A DNA stretch of 9,592 bases from Actinomycetes bacterium (lineage in GTDB: Bacteria > Actinomycetota > Coriobacteriia > Coriobacteriales > JAEZZM01): contig JAEZZM010000042.1 of NCBI GenBank assembly GCA_023418575.1, forward strand, positions 1 through 9,592, read 5' to 3'. The notes under the pieces are model-generated. The model saw only the letters and a list, made by a program, of their open reading frames with translations. It was not told the DNA's origin and did not search any database. Both the position numbers and the translations under genes were made by a program. Shown piece by piece: positions 1 to 7,736 of the stretch (position 1 is its first letter; every line of letters starts with the position of its first letter).

Positions 1-3000
1 ATCTTTTGGGGTGAACCCAAAACAATCTCAAGATCAAGATACTTATCCTTAGGGCTTATTGCTTTTAGCTCTTCTTTAAGTTTTTCAGCATGACTCTTAG
101 CCTGCTCTATGCTACTGGCTTGCTTGATCTGCTCTTGGGCTTCTCTTACCAAGGTCTTAATGCGCTCGTAATCTGCTTCCTTATAAACAGATGCATCATA
201 GCTTCTTACCAGCTCATCAAGTTCTGCTACAAGGCGCTCTTGTTCAGCAAGCAAGGCAGGATCAATCTTTGGTCCCTCTACCACTGATTCACGCAAGGGT
301 TTATCGTAAACATTACCTGCATAATCACGCATTACAAAACGAAGATTATCTATAGACTCTGAAGCTGGGATTCTAAAAGTAAAGGCCTGTTTAGAGAAAG
401 CGTCAGACTCAGTCAGGGCCTCATAAGGCAGAGCTACCAGCCGCTCTTTTGAGTCAGTAGCCATAGCTTTGGCAACAATTTCTGCGCTCTTAACACCTGA
501 ACCTGAGCCATCACTAGCCCTCACCAAGGTAAAGACGCGTGCCTGCTCATCTAAGCTTGACTCTAAAATTTGAGGAGCGCTTAAATCAACTTTCACCGGT
601 ACTTCGACTGTTTGCTCAGAAAGCGCAGTTTTATAATCAGGGCTTACAAAGAGCTGCATCTTGTAGTCACCTTCTGGGGCTGTATAGCCAGCAGTATTTG
701 TGCCAGCCCAGCGAGCATAGGTAAAGGGGAAGGTAGTTCCAGAGCCATCCTCGCCAAACTCTAAGTTCTTAAAGGAGAGATAATAATAGCCTGACCTGCG
801 CTTCATGCTGCGCCCGTCCTTATCGACAACTGCACCATAAAAAGATTTTGCATTTCTTAGCAGGCTCACCACAGGTGTGACTTGATCCAAGACACCATCT
901 CTGTTGGGAGATATTGCTATGCGAGCAGCCTCATAACTCTCCTCCTGATCATAAGTACTTGCTCCCTCAGATTTATGCAAAACCTCACCCAATACAACTT
1001 TTTTATAGCCATAACCATCAGGAATTTCTGACTGCATATGACTAAAGAAAGCCTTACGCTCTCCTCCATAAAAAGTCTTGGACCAATAGGCGGGTCGTTC
1101 ATTTTGCTCAAAATAGCTATAAATAAAGGGATCTATAATGGGCGTATCATTAAATGAGCCTCTAAAGCCAGAAAAAGGAATGGAAAGCACGCTTGTTTGC
1201 GAGCCTTCCTGCGGCGTAAAGACCACAAAGCCATCGATAAAATAGCCATTTTCCGCCTCTGGCTTAGTTATCTTAGAAATATCCAAAGTAAGGCTAATCT
1301 GCTTAGACTCCCACGGAGCTAAGACCAGTTCTTGTGAGGGACTTGCAAATTCAAATTGGGGAGTCAGGGTATTTTTGCCATCCTCCATTTTGTCCGTACT
1401 AAGCTCTGCCCTATAGCTCAAGCGCTGAGTATCTGCACTATAGTTTTTAATCCCAATCTTGAGGCTAATGGTATTACCATTGATATCATCTAGAAGTATG
1501 CTTGAGCGTTTATGGCTACCAATCAGAACAACTTTTGCTGAACGCAAGGCCGCCATGTCGATAAGACCGGAGCCCTGCTTTCTGGGACTAATAAAGGGAT
1601 GCGCTTGTTTTTCTTGCTCACTTAAGCCTGAATAGTCTTGATCTGCCTTTATATTATGACGCAAGGCTTTTGCGGTACTCATCATAAGCTGATATGAGAG
1701 TTCTTGCAGCTCTTTTGCACTGAGATCTGAACCTTTACCCTGAGATTTGGCATAATTTGCAAGCTCTTTTGCCCTATCAAGCGCAATGACAGAAGCCGCT
1801 GCCACATGAGGTGTAGCCATAGAAGTTCCAGAAAGACGATCATAACTACCATACTCAACAGGGGCATAGATGCCACCACCAGGAGCCGTAATATCAGGCT
1901 TAAGCCCTGCACTGCTTTGCGTGCTTGACCATGATGAAAAATCATTGATTAGAGCTGATCCTGATTCTACTTTTGGATTAGCCAGAGCATAAAGTGTTGC
2001 TCTTCCATGTCTTTTTAAACTATCAGCTGCTGACTTGGGAATGATGGCAAAAGGAATGGTGCTGGGTCTAATATCAATATTATAGTCGATAAGCTCTCTG
2101 TTATTTGCAAATAGAACTGCCTTAGCGCCCTTATCTTGGGCGCGCTTCGCTTTTTCTGCCTGGTAGCCAGAAAGATTAATCATTACTATCTTGTCTTTAA
2201 CAGACTTAAACCAATAATCTACAGCCCTTCCTTCACCAACATTTACCACTTCAATATTGGGAGTATCAAAAAGTCCTGAAGCGGGCAATCTATCTTCATT
2301 TCTAAAGCGACTAATTTTATAATCTGTACCAGCAATTTGAATAAGAGGGTCAACACGTTTAGCTGTTTCAAGAGATGCAACGGTAAGGGCTTCAGGTGCA
2401 ATACCAGGAGTTGACAAAGTACCATAATCTACCATGGAAGCACTTACAGGAACAAGAGATCTTCCATATGCACCATTATTACCTGCTGCAACCACTATCG
2501 CAATTCCTTTATCAAGGGCAGAGCGCATTGCAGCTCTTACACTGGAAGGTACAGAAGACTCACTGCCTCCAGCTTGGCCTATACTCATATTAATAGCATG
2601 GACCCCCAGTTTAATAGCATCCTGCAGCGCTTCAAGATACACATCTGGCCTTGTTGAGCCCCTGTCATCCATTACGCGCATAATAGCAAGCTGAGCCTCT
2701 GGAAGCACACCAATAGCGCCTTTATTAATGCCATTTTTTGGAGGATTAGCAGCAATAATACCCGCTACCACCATGCCATGCATGTGGCCACCCTCCATCT
2801 TGGTATTGTGATTAAAGTAGTTATACGCAAAAGGCATCTTAGCATTTAGCCAAATACCTGGTGAAACTCCCAGTCTTGTGCGCTTTGCCTGCATATCCTC
2901 TGCTGAGCTAAAGAAGGCTGACTGCAGCTTACTAATAGTTTGAAGAGCTGGGCTTTGGGTATCTGCTCCACCATCTAAAACAGCAATCAGCTTTCCCTCA

Positions 3001-3788
3001 CCATAGCTTTGGTTATCTTTGATTCCGATAAGCTCATTAGAATATAAGTCGCGCTTTTTTCTACGCTTGGAGCTTTTTGACTCATCAGTAGCGCCTGCAG
3101 CGCTCGGATCTGCTGCACTGGCCATCTCTCCATCAGAAGCGACCTCAGCTTTGAGCAATTCTGCTCTTGCAGCATCCATCACTCCAGCTACTGTGTTATC
3201 TGCCGCGTTTTTATCGCCATCAAAACCATCATCAAAAAGTTTCAGCGTAAACTCTTTATTTTGTTCAAGAGATACAAGCGCCTCTATCCAATCTGCCTGC
3301 TTAAAATAATTCTCAAAATCCTCAAGAGAACCCTTGAGATGTAGAACAGGAAAGATCCCGTCATAATCATTTAACAATTCAAGATTAAAATCCTGAGCTT
3401 GATCTTTTGCACCTTCAAGAGCCTGGCTTTCTTGTGCATCAAAACTTAACAGGAGTTCTAATTGAGAGGCAAGCGCACTAAAATTTGCTCTGTTCTCATC
3501 AAAAAAGCTGTTCAGTTTTTCTGGATCACCTTTAAGCTCAACTGTAGGAATTAAATATGCAGTTTGAAGTGCCTGATCAGTTTGATCAGCCTGTTTCTGC
3601 TCATGTGGTACTTGAGCTCCTGCCCCTAAAGCATTGCCTGATGTCTTCGTCTCTGTAACTAGATTGTGTTGTGCACTCTCTTGCTTTTGAGCGCTATCTT
3701 GGGCATATGCAAGAACTGCGGGCAAAGCTCCCAATAAAAGGACTGCAAAACTTAAAGCTAGAATTTGCCTTGCCTGAACCTTTTTCAT
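1..3788 (-). CDS. Secreted C5a-peptidase/lactocepin-like subtilisin-family (S8) serine protease, C-terminus cut by window edge
   Basis: Exported endopeptidase; 1262 residues are visible from the ATG at 3788, running open past base 1. Residues 1-30 form a Sec signal peptide (MKKVQARQ, then a hydrophobic core ending AYAQ). A propeptide-like region of about 210 residues follows and ends in the basic cluster KRRKKR (241-246). The catalytic domain has Asp272 (AVLDGG), His337 (HMHGMVVAG), oxyanion Asn437 (AAGNNG) and Ser656 (SGTSMATPH). The 219-residue gap between Asn437 and Ser656 contains a protease-associated (PA) domain at about 500-590, as in lactocepins and C5a peptidases. Residues about 750-878 resemble the Fn3-like domain (ending LSIPFSGFRG), then a second Fn3-like module with SPNRDG (960-965) and LRNAK, a third to about 1165, and a helical FIVAR-like stretch (about 1172-1245). 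Family members usually exceed 1100 residues and often end in a sortase signal, which would lie off the window. Oddity: Val replaces the His or Thr-His usual after HGM. The substrate is unknown. The gene is divergent from the transglutaminase gene. Confidence 0.93.
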   Translation of the reverse strand, partial: MKKVQARQILALSFAVLLLGALPAVLAYAQDSAQKQESAQHNLVTETKTSGNALGAGAQVPHEQKQADQTDQALQTAYLIPTVELKGDPEKLNSFFDENRANFSALASQLELLLSFDAQESQALEGAKDQAQDFNLELLNDYDGIFPVLHLKGSLEDFENYFKQADWIEALVSLEQNKEFTLKLFDDGFDGDKNAADNTVAGVMDAARAELLKAEVASDGEMASAADPSAAGATDESKSSKRRKKRDLYSNELIGIKDNQSYGEGKLIAVLDGGADTQSPALQTISKLQSAFFSSAEDMQAKRTRLGVSPGIWLNAKMPFAYNYFNHNTKMEGGHMHGMVVAGIIAANPPKNGINKGAIGVLPEAQLAIMRVMDDRGSTRPDVYLEALQDAIKLGVHAINMSIGQAGGSESSVPSSVRAAMRSALDKGIAIVVAAGNNGAYGRSLVPVSASMVDYGTLSTPGIAPEALTVASLETAKRVDPLIQIAGTDYKISRFRNEDRLPASGLFDTPNIEVVNVGEGRAVDYWFKSVKDKIVMINLSGYQAEKAKRAQDKGAKAVLFANNRELIDYNIDIRPSTIPFAIIPKSAADSLKRHGRATLYALANPKVESGSALINDFSSWSSTQSSAGLKPDITAPGGGIYAPVEYGSYDRLSGTSMATPHVAAASVIALDRAKELANYAKSQGKGSDLSAKELQELSYQLMMSTAKALRHNIKADQDYSGLSEQEKQAHPFISPRKQGSGLIDMAALRSAKVVLIGSHKRSSILLDDINGNTISLKIGIKNYSADTQRLSYRAELSTDKMEDGKNTLTPQFEFASPSQELVLAPWESKQISLTLDISKITKPEAENGYFIDGFVVFTPQEGSQTSVLSIPFSGFRGSFNDTPIIDPFIYSYFEQNERPAYWSKTFYGGERKAFFSHMQSEIPDGYGYKKVVLGEVLHKSEGASTYDQEESYEAARIAISPNRDGVLDQVTPVVSLLRNAKSFYGAVVDKDGRSMKRRSGYYYLSFKNLEFGEDGSGTTFPFTYARWAGTNTAGYTAPEGDYKMQLFVSPDYKTALSEQTVEVPVKVDLSAPQILESSLDEQARVFTLVRASDGSGSGVKSAEIVAKAMATDSKERLVALPYEALTESDAFSKQAFTFRIPASESIDNLRFVMRDYAGNVYDKPLRESVVEGPKIDPALLAEQERLVAELDELVRSYDASVYKEADYERIKTLVREAQEQIKQASSIEQAKSHAEKLKEELKAISPKDKYLDLEIVLGSPQK

Positions 3789-3798
3789 GGCTTGAAAA

Positions 3799-3804
3799 CC
3801 TTTC
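3799..3804 (-). promoter_or_regulatory. Ribosome binding site of the S8 protease gene
   Basis: GAAAGG on the minus strand lies 10 nt before the ATG at 3788. The signal peptide beginning directly at this ATG supports the start. Confidence 0.6.
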
Positions 3805-4005
3805 AATCTATTGGCTAAGTTTAACCCCACATAAACTAATAGGGCACACTTCACTTATTTATGTACTTAAATTGTTGACCGCAAACACTTAAAGTAATAT
3901 TAAGCGCTTGGGTATAATCCCCTATTATATCCCAGATAAGCAGCTTTATTACGATAAACTATAGCTTTTACCTGTAGTTTTATTACTTATTTATAAAGCA
4001 TTTAA
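3805..4005. promoter_or_regulatory. Divergent promoter region between protease and transglutaminase genes
   Basis: This AT-rich gap must drive both flanking genes. Seen directly: TATAAT on the plus strand at 3913-3918 and a second perfect TATAAT on the minus strand at 3929-3924. Both lie in an imperfect inverted repeat (GGGTATAAT at 3910-3918 and ATTATATCCC at 3924-3933). A palindrome AAGCGCTT (3902-3909) sits just upstream. A plus-strand TTGACC (3875-3880) is 17 nt from TATTAA (3898-3903), an alternative promoter. Neither TATAAT has a good -35 at 16-18 nt. Which hexamers are used is inference. No gene is visible in the gap. Confidence 0.45.
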
Positions 4006-4007
4006 AT

Positions 4008-4013
4008 GAGGAG
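4008..4013 (+). promoter_or_regulatory. Ribosome binding site that decides the transglutaminase start
   Basis: GAGGAG lies 4 nt before ATG 4018. An in-frame ATG at 4006 overlaps this site and has no ribosome site of its own (upstream is TTTATAAAGCATTTAA), so 4018 is the preferred start. Confidence 0.65.
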
Positions 4014-4017
4014 CAGC

Positions 4018-7000
4018 ATGAATCAACACATCCCTAAAGGCCTCAGCATAGTTTTAGTCAGCAGCATTGCTTCCTTAGGTTTAGGTCTAGGCCCCGCTTT
4101 TGCAGATAATCTTGAAAAGCCAGCTAGTTTACAAGAACAAAGCTCTTTGTTAGCTCAAGTTTCTACTGACAAGCAAAACCCGGCTGCCAAACAAAGCTCA
4201 CTAGAGCTCAGTGCTGCTGCAGAGCAAAGTCCAGATGCAGAGCTCAGTGAGGCTGCAGAGCAAAGTCCAGATGCAGAGCCCAAAGCAACAGAACTCAGCT
4301 CCACTGCAGATGAGACAGCGACTTCAAATCACAATTCAAACCCTGAGAAAACTCTTGCTAAGAATACAGAAAAGTCCTACAACACTGAGCAAACAAAACG
4401 TTCAAAGCGCTCATTAACAGAAATAGATACTGCACATGAAGATGTCTCTTTTGCTGGAGAGTGGTTTTATACACAGCTTAGCCCTGATGAGCAAAGCGCT
4501 TATCGCCAACTGCGCAAGCAAGCTACAACAAGTTTTAATGACGCACACAAGCTTGAAGATATTGAGGTAAGCCTGCCTGAAAACTCTAATGCACGCTTAG
4601 ATAAGGTGAGCTTTGCCTTCTTTAAAGATCACCCTGAATATTTTTGGGTAGCTCAACGCCGATTAGCGTGGGAACGTGATACACAAGATCAAAATAAGGC
4701 AAAGCTTGTTATTCGCTATGCTCAAGAGGGGTATTTTGAGGATGGTTTTAGTACAGAAAACCTGCCGGAACTGCGCAAACAATTCAACAACAAGATAGAT
4801 GAAATTATAAAAGATGCGCCTCAAGACGAAGAACAAAAGCTCCTGTATTTCAACAACTGGCTTGCACTAAATAATACGTATAACAAACATGGTCTGAGCG
4901 CCGATAACAGATCGCGCGTGGCAAGTAGCGCAATCTTAAGCAACAATTCTGCTGATCTGGGTCCTGTGTGCTATGGCTACACCGCCGGACTTAAGGTGTT
5001 ACTGGATAAAGCTGGTTATGAAAATGTCTTTGTTGATGGCTGGGCTTATAACGATAAAAACATGCCCAATGGAGAGCAACACGCTTGGAACTTAGTTAAG
5101 CTTAAAGGCAAGTGGTACGCTATTGATGCTACTTGGGATGACCCGGGAATTACCGGTGCAGGAGCGCGCCGTGTATTTCACTTAGTTGGTGCAGACACGC
5201 TCACCAACCCCACGCTTGCACAAGGAAAGCAGCGCTTTTCAGAAAATCACATTCATGATGCCAGCAGAGGCCTCTCTCTAAAGGCATACGGACTCCAAAT
5301 CCCCCAGCTAGAGCATGAAGGACTTGCCAAGGATCTTAAAGCGCTTGAACTTATCGACCAAACAGGATCAAGCCAAAGTTTTGACAGCTTTAAAGAAGCC
5401 CTTGAACAGGCAAAACAGAAGCAAGGCTCAACTATCAGACTCTGGGCCCCTGTAAGCATAGATGAAAGCTTAGAGCTTCCCGATGGCCTACGTCTTGATC
5501 TTAATGGCCAAGATCAGGGCTTTAGAACTGCAGCTATTAATAAAAGTAGTGGTACTATTTTTAGAATTCCACCTGGTGCAAGCGTAGAGCTTCTCAATAG
5601 TTCAAACAGTCAAGGAAGCATTGAAACCAAAGGAACTGAGCCTGTAATTGATAACCAAGGAACTCTTATCTTACATCCCAAGGTTCAACTCAAATCTAGA
5701 TCCAATGCCATCAGTGGCAATGAGCCCCAGGCTGCAGACTTTACTTTTATCCCCAAGCAGACAAGCTCCATTAAGAGAGTATACTCTGCCTGGCAGATTA
5801 CCCAGCCCATTATTAGTAGCCAAGAAACGCAAGATAATAATATAGGGCTTGGCGATAAACCCGCTAGCAGTGGAAGCGAGGCTAGCACAGAGGATAATAC
5901 AAGCCCCCAAGAAGTTCCTACACAAAACTATGAAGCCCCTCAAGATAGCAGCTTAACAGAACTTAAAGCAGCTTTTATTGAGCCAAAGGTGCAGTGGAGC
6001 TACTACATGCCCTTATCTCAATCCACTATTAAGATTCCAGATGAGCAAATCCCAAGATTAAATTGGCAGCTTGTAGAAGCGCCTAATGGTGTTGATATAC
6101 AAGATGAAAGCTCCAAGCTTAAAGATGGTCGCTACTTATTTGAAGCACAAGCCTATGGTTACACCTTGCTCTACGCAATACAAGCAAAGCTGGACGCTCC
6201 AAAAGTAGATACTCCTGAAGTAAGTGCTCCTGATGTAGAGAATCCTGATGTTGAGATTCCTGATGTAGAGAATCCTGATGTTGATACTACCGATGTAGAG
6301 AACCCCGATGCAAATGCCCCTGAGGCACATGAAGACAAAGAGAGTAGCAAGCTAACAGAGAATGAAAAAGATCCCAATGTAGTAAATCCTGAACCTACAG
6401 ATCCAGCAGGTGACGCTGCTGAAGAACGTGACCCAGGAGTACAAGCTCAATTGGACCGCGCTGCTGAATTACTTGTAAAGGCACAAGCAGAACTTAGCGC
6501 AGATGAAGACCCTGAGCCCTATATAGCTTATGAGAGAATTCACAACACCCTTGTTAAGGGTATTTCTGATAATCACGATACCACTGCTGAAAAAGCAAAA
6601 ACCTCTGTTGATGCTCTTGAGAAGAGATTAGAGCAAGCTAAGAAAAAAGCGCTTGAAAAGGCTCAAACTCTTCTTGATGCGGCAGTAGACAAGGCTAAAG
6701 AAAAAGCTTCAAGCGATGAGGTGAAGGCTAAACTTGAGGAGCAAAAAGCTCCCCTTAAAGAAACGGTAGCTAAAGAAAACACCTACACCACCCAACGTCA
6801 ATCTGCACAGTCTCAGTCTTTGGGTCTTTATAATACCCTTGCAAGTGCAGAAAAAGAAGCAGCTATTCAAGCTTTAAATGCTGCTTATGATGAGCTTGAG
6901 AAAAACAACAAGCCTGAAGAAAAGCATTACTCAGCTGAAGATCTAGAAAAGATCAAAGCTATTAAAGATGCTGCCCTTGCAGAGCTTGAGAAAATTGACG

Positions 7001-7464
7001 ATAAGCAAGATCTCTTAAATGATGATAAAAATGCTGTTGATGATACAAAGGTAGATGTTCTTTTACGGCAAATCAAAGATCAGCTTGCAAAAGTTGAAGA
7101 AATGAAGCCTGTAGAGAAGTCCTTAGAGCCCAATCAAACAGAGCCTACTCCCACTCAGCCTGAAACTGGAAATCCAGAGACTGGAAAGCCTGAAGATAAA
7201 CCAGCTGATAAGCCTGCCGATAAGCCTGCAAGCTCAGACAGCCAGGTTTCTAATATAGGTTTAATCTTAGCTCGCCTTGGTTCTAATGCAGAGACAGGTT
7301 CAAATCAGGGCAAAGCTGCTCAAGTTGCTCAGGCTAAGAACAGCTCTCAGGCTAAGTCACTGCCTAAGACTGGAGACAACAGTAGTGCAGCAGGAGCAGC
7401 TGCACTTCTTGCAGCAGGTCTTGCCTCCATTGCCGCAGCTTATCGCCTACGTAAATCTTTCTAA
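4018..7464 (+). CDS. LPXTG wall-anchored protein with transglutaminase-like domain
   Basis: A 1148-residue surface protein. Sec signal peptide 1-29 (ends GPAFA, then DN). An Ala/Glu/Gln/Ser-rich segment 30-126 leads to the basic cluster KRSKRS (127-132). The transglutaminase-like domain (about 145-400) has Cys318 (GPVCYGYT), His355 (EQHAWN) and Asp370 (YAIDATWDD), the full thiol triad, preceded by the FFKDHPEYFWV segment common in clostridial-type members. Such domains crosslink or hydrolyse amide bonds; the substrate here is unknown. Residues 455-580 look like a beta-solenoid (DLNGQ and short beta turns). Then come an acidic linker (about 600-646), an Ig-like stretch (647-728), nine pentapeptide repeats (728-772), a mostly helical region (about 806-1037, FIVAR/DUF1542-like by eye), a KPAD-rich spacer, LPKTG (1115-1119), a hydrophobic Ala/Leu segment and RLRK. 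Sortase should anchor it to peptidoglycan. The gene is monocistronic: divergent promoter before it, terminator after it. The enzyme class is sure; the role is not. Confidence 0.93.
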   Translation: MNQHIPKGLSIVLVSSIASLGLGLGPAFADNLEKPASLQEQSSLLAQVSTDKQNPAAKQSSLELSAAAEQSPDAELSEAAEQSPDAEPKATELSSTADETATSNHNSNPEKTLAKNTEKSYNTEQTKRSKRSLTEIDTAHEDVSFAGEWFYTQLSPDEQSAYRQLRKQATTSFNDAHKLEDIEVSLPENSNARLDKVSFAFFKDHPEYFWVAQRRLAWERDTQDQNKAKLVIRYAQEGYFEDGFSTENLPELRKQFNNKIDEIIKDAPQDEEQKLLYFNNWLALNNTYNKHGLSADNRSRVASSAILSNNSADLGPVCYGYTAGLKVLLDKAGYENVFVDGWAYNDKNMPNGEQHAWNLVKLKGKWYAIDATWDDPGITGAGARRVFHLVGADTLTNPTLAQGKQRFSENHIHDASRGLSLKAYGLQIPQLEHEGLAKDLKALELIDQTGSSQSFDSFKEALEQAKQKQGSTIRLWAPVSIDESLELPDGLRLDLNGQDQGFRTAAINKSSGTIFRIPPGASVELLNSSNSQGSIETKGTEPVIDNQGTLILHPKVQLKSRSNAISGNEPQAADFTFIPKQTSSIKRVYSAWQITQPIISSQETQDNNIGLGDKPASSGSEASTEDNTSPQEVPTQNYEAPQDSSLTELKAAFIEPKVQWSYYMPLSQSTIKIPDEQIPRLNWQLVEAPNGVDIQDESSKLKDGRYLFEAQAYGYTLLYAIQAKLDAPKVDTPEVSAPDVENPDVEIPDVENPDVDTTDVENPDANAPEAHEDKESSKLTENEKDPNVVNPEPTDPAGDAAEERDPGVQAQLDRAAELLVKAQAELSADEDPEPYIAYERIHNTLVKGISDNHDTTAEKAKTSVDALEKRLEQAKKKALEKAQTLLDAAVDKAKEKASSDEVKAKLEEQKAPLKETVAKENTYTTQRQSAQSQSLGLYNTLASAEKEAAIQALNAAYDELEKNNKPEEKHYSAEDLEKIKAIKDAALAELEKIDDKQDLLNDDKNAVDDTKVDVLLRQIKDQLAKVEEMKPVEKSLEPNQTEPTPTQPETGNPETGKPEDKPADKPADKPASSDSQVSNIGLILARLGSNAETGSNQGKAAQVAQAKNSSQAKSLPKTGDNSSAAGAAALLAAGLASIAAAYRLRKSF
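4204..4275 (+). repeat. Two tandem 36-bp units coding a 12-residue repeat
   Basis: Copies at 4204-4239 and 4240-4275 differ at 2 of 36 bases. They encode ELSAAAEQSPDA and ELSEAAEQSPDA in the low-complexity segment after the signal peptide of the transglutaminase protein. The near identity points to a recent in-frame duplication. Copy number may vary between strains. Confidence 0.85.
6199..6333 (+). repeat. Nine 15-bp units coding a PDVEN-type pentapeptide repeat
   Basis: Units in order are PKVDT, PEVSA, PDVEN, PDVEI, PDVEN, PDVDT, TDVEN, PDANA and PEAHE (residues 728-772). The central copies share CCTGATGTAGAGAAT; the outer copies are degenerate. This acidic, Pro-spaced segment probably forms an extended stalk between the Ig-like stretch and the helical region. 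Confidence 0.85.
7198..7230 (+). repeat. 12-bp KPAD tandem repeat in wall-spanning spacer
   Basis: Two full units and a partial third encode KPADKPADKPA (from residue 1061). This fits the Pro/Lys-rich spacer that threads through peptidoglycan before an LPXTG signal. Confidence 0.7.
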
Positions 7465-7520
7465 GCATTAAGCCTGCATAAGATAAAGCAAACTTAAAGC
7501 AACAATACAAGCTTGATCAT

Positions 7521-7554
7521 AACAACGCCCGTCTCTTAAGAGACGGGCGTTGTT
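7521..7554. terminator. Perfect 34-bp palindromic terminator
   Basis: The arms 7521-7537 and 7538-7554 are exact reverse complements (AACAACGCCCGTCTCTT on the left). They give a stem of about 15 bp with a TTAA loop, followed by TTTCTT on the plus strand. It begins 57 nt after the transglutaminase stop. Because it is fully symmetric it may also end transcription from the minus-strand small frame at 7664-7599, although the T tract on that side is poor. Confidence 0.85.
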
Positions 7555-7598
7555 TCTTAAAGCGCCACTTTATAAGTGACATTTTCTATACAGTTTGC

Positions 7599-7664
7599 TT
7601 AAGAGCTGATCGCAGCAGCTGCACAAAAACTGCGACGCGAAGCCTTGCTTGAAAGCAGCGTCAT
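7599..7664 (-). pseudogene. 5' stub of a Tat-exported protein gene, or a 21-residue peptide gene
   Basis: The minus strand has ATG at 7664 and 21 codons to TAA at 7601-7599. The peptide starts MTLLSSKA, continues with the twin-arginine motif SRRSF and ends CAAAAISS. A ribosome site GAGGGGG (7676-7670) lies 5 nt before the ATG, and a promoter-like pair lies further up (7765-7737). The S-R-R-x-F motif followed by small hydrophobic residues matches the start of a Tat signal peptide, but the frame stops where the hydrophobic segment should continue. The simplest reading is a gene whose body was deleted, leaving intact expression signals. After the TAA the same frame runs 13 more sense codons to a second TAA at 7559-7557. 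The alternative is a genuine small peptide or dual-function RNA. It is too short to assign a family. Confidence 0.5.
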
Positions 7665-7667
7665 AGT

Positions 7668-7676
7668 CTCCCCCTC
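7668..7676 (-). promoter_or_regulatory. Strong ribosome binding site of the minus-strand small frame
   Basis: GAGGGGGAG on the minus strand, immediately before the ATG at 7664 (ACT between). It is the strongest Shine-Dalgarno-like string in the 600-bp gap and the main reason to take the 21-codon frame seriously. Confidence 0.6.
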
Positions 7677-7736
7677 AAATATTTAACTGTATGAGCATTG
7701 GAAAATGATATAGAAATCCACTCCCTATACCCTATC

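Noticed and set aside
3671..3892. Plus-strand 73-codon frame overlapping the protease start
   Set aside because: It is antisense to the signal peptide of the protease, has no convincing ribosome site and crosses the divergent control region.
3992..3997. TATAAA as -10 of the transglutaminase gene
   Set aside because: Transcription would begin at or inside the ribosome site at 4008, and the best -35 (TTTACC) is 19 nt away.
6199..6333. CRISPR-like array
   Set aside because: The units are 15 bp, directly adjacent, with no spacers, and in frame in a long coding gene.
6136..6377. Minus-strand frames with repeated Ser-Thr-Ser-Gly-Phe or Ile-Arg-Ile pattern
   Set aside because: These are the reverse reading of the PDVEN DNA repeat, and the plus-strand coding gene is certain.
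7159..7191. Internal QPETG and NPETG as extra sortase signals in the transglutaminase protein
   Set aside because: They lack the leading Leu and are not followed by a hydrophobic segment and basic tail. The real signal is LPKTG at residues 1115-1119.
7634..7644. GACGCGAAGCC resembles the GACGCAAAGCC core of c-di-GMP-I riboswitches, which often precede adhesins
   Set aside because: The preceding GCAAACC element, the GNRA-capped partner hairpin and the second-arm sequence are not visible, and the same bases are explained by the minus-strand Tat-leader codons (reading TCG CGT CGC). It also lies over 400 nt from the adhesin start.
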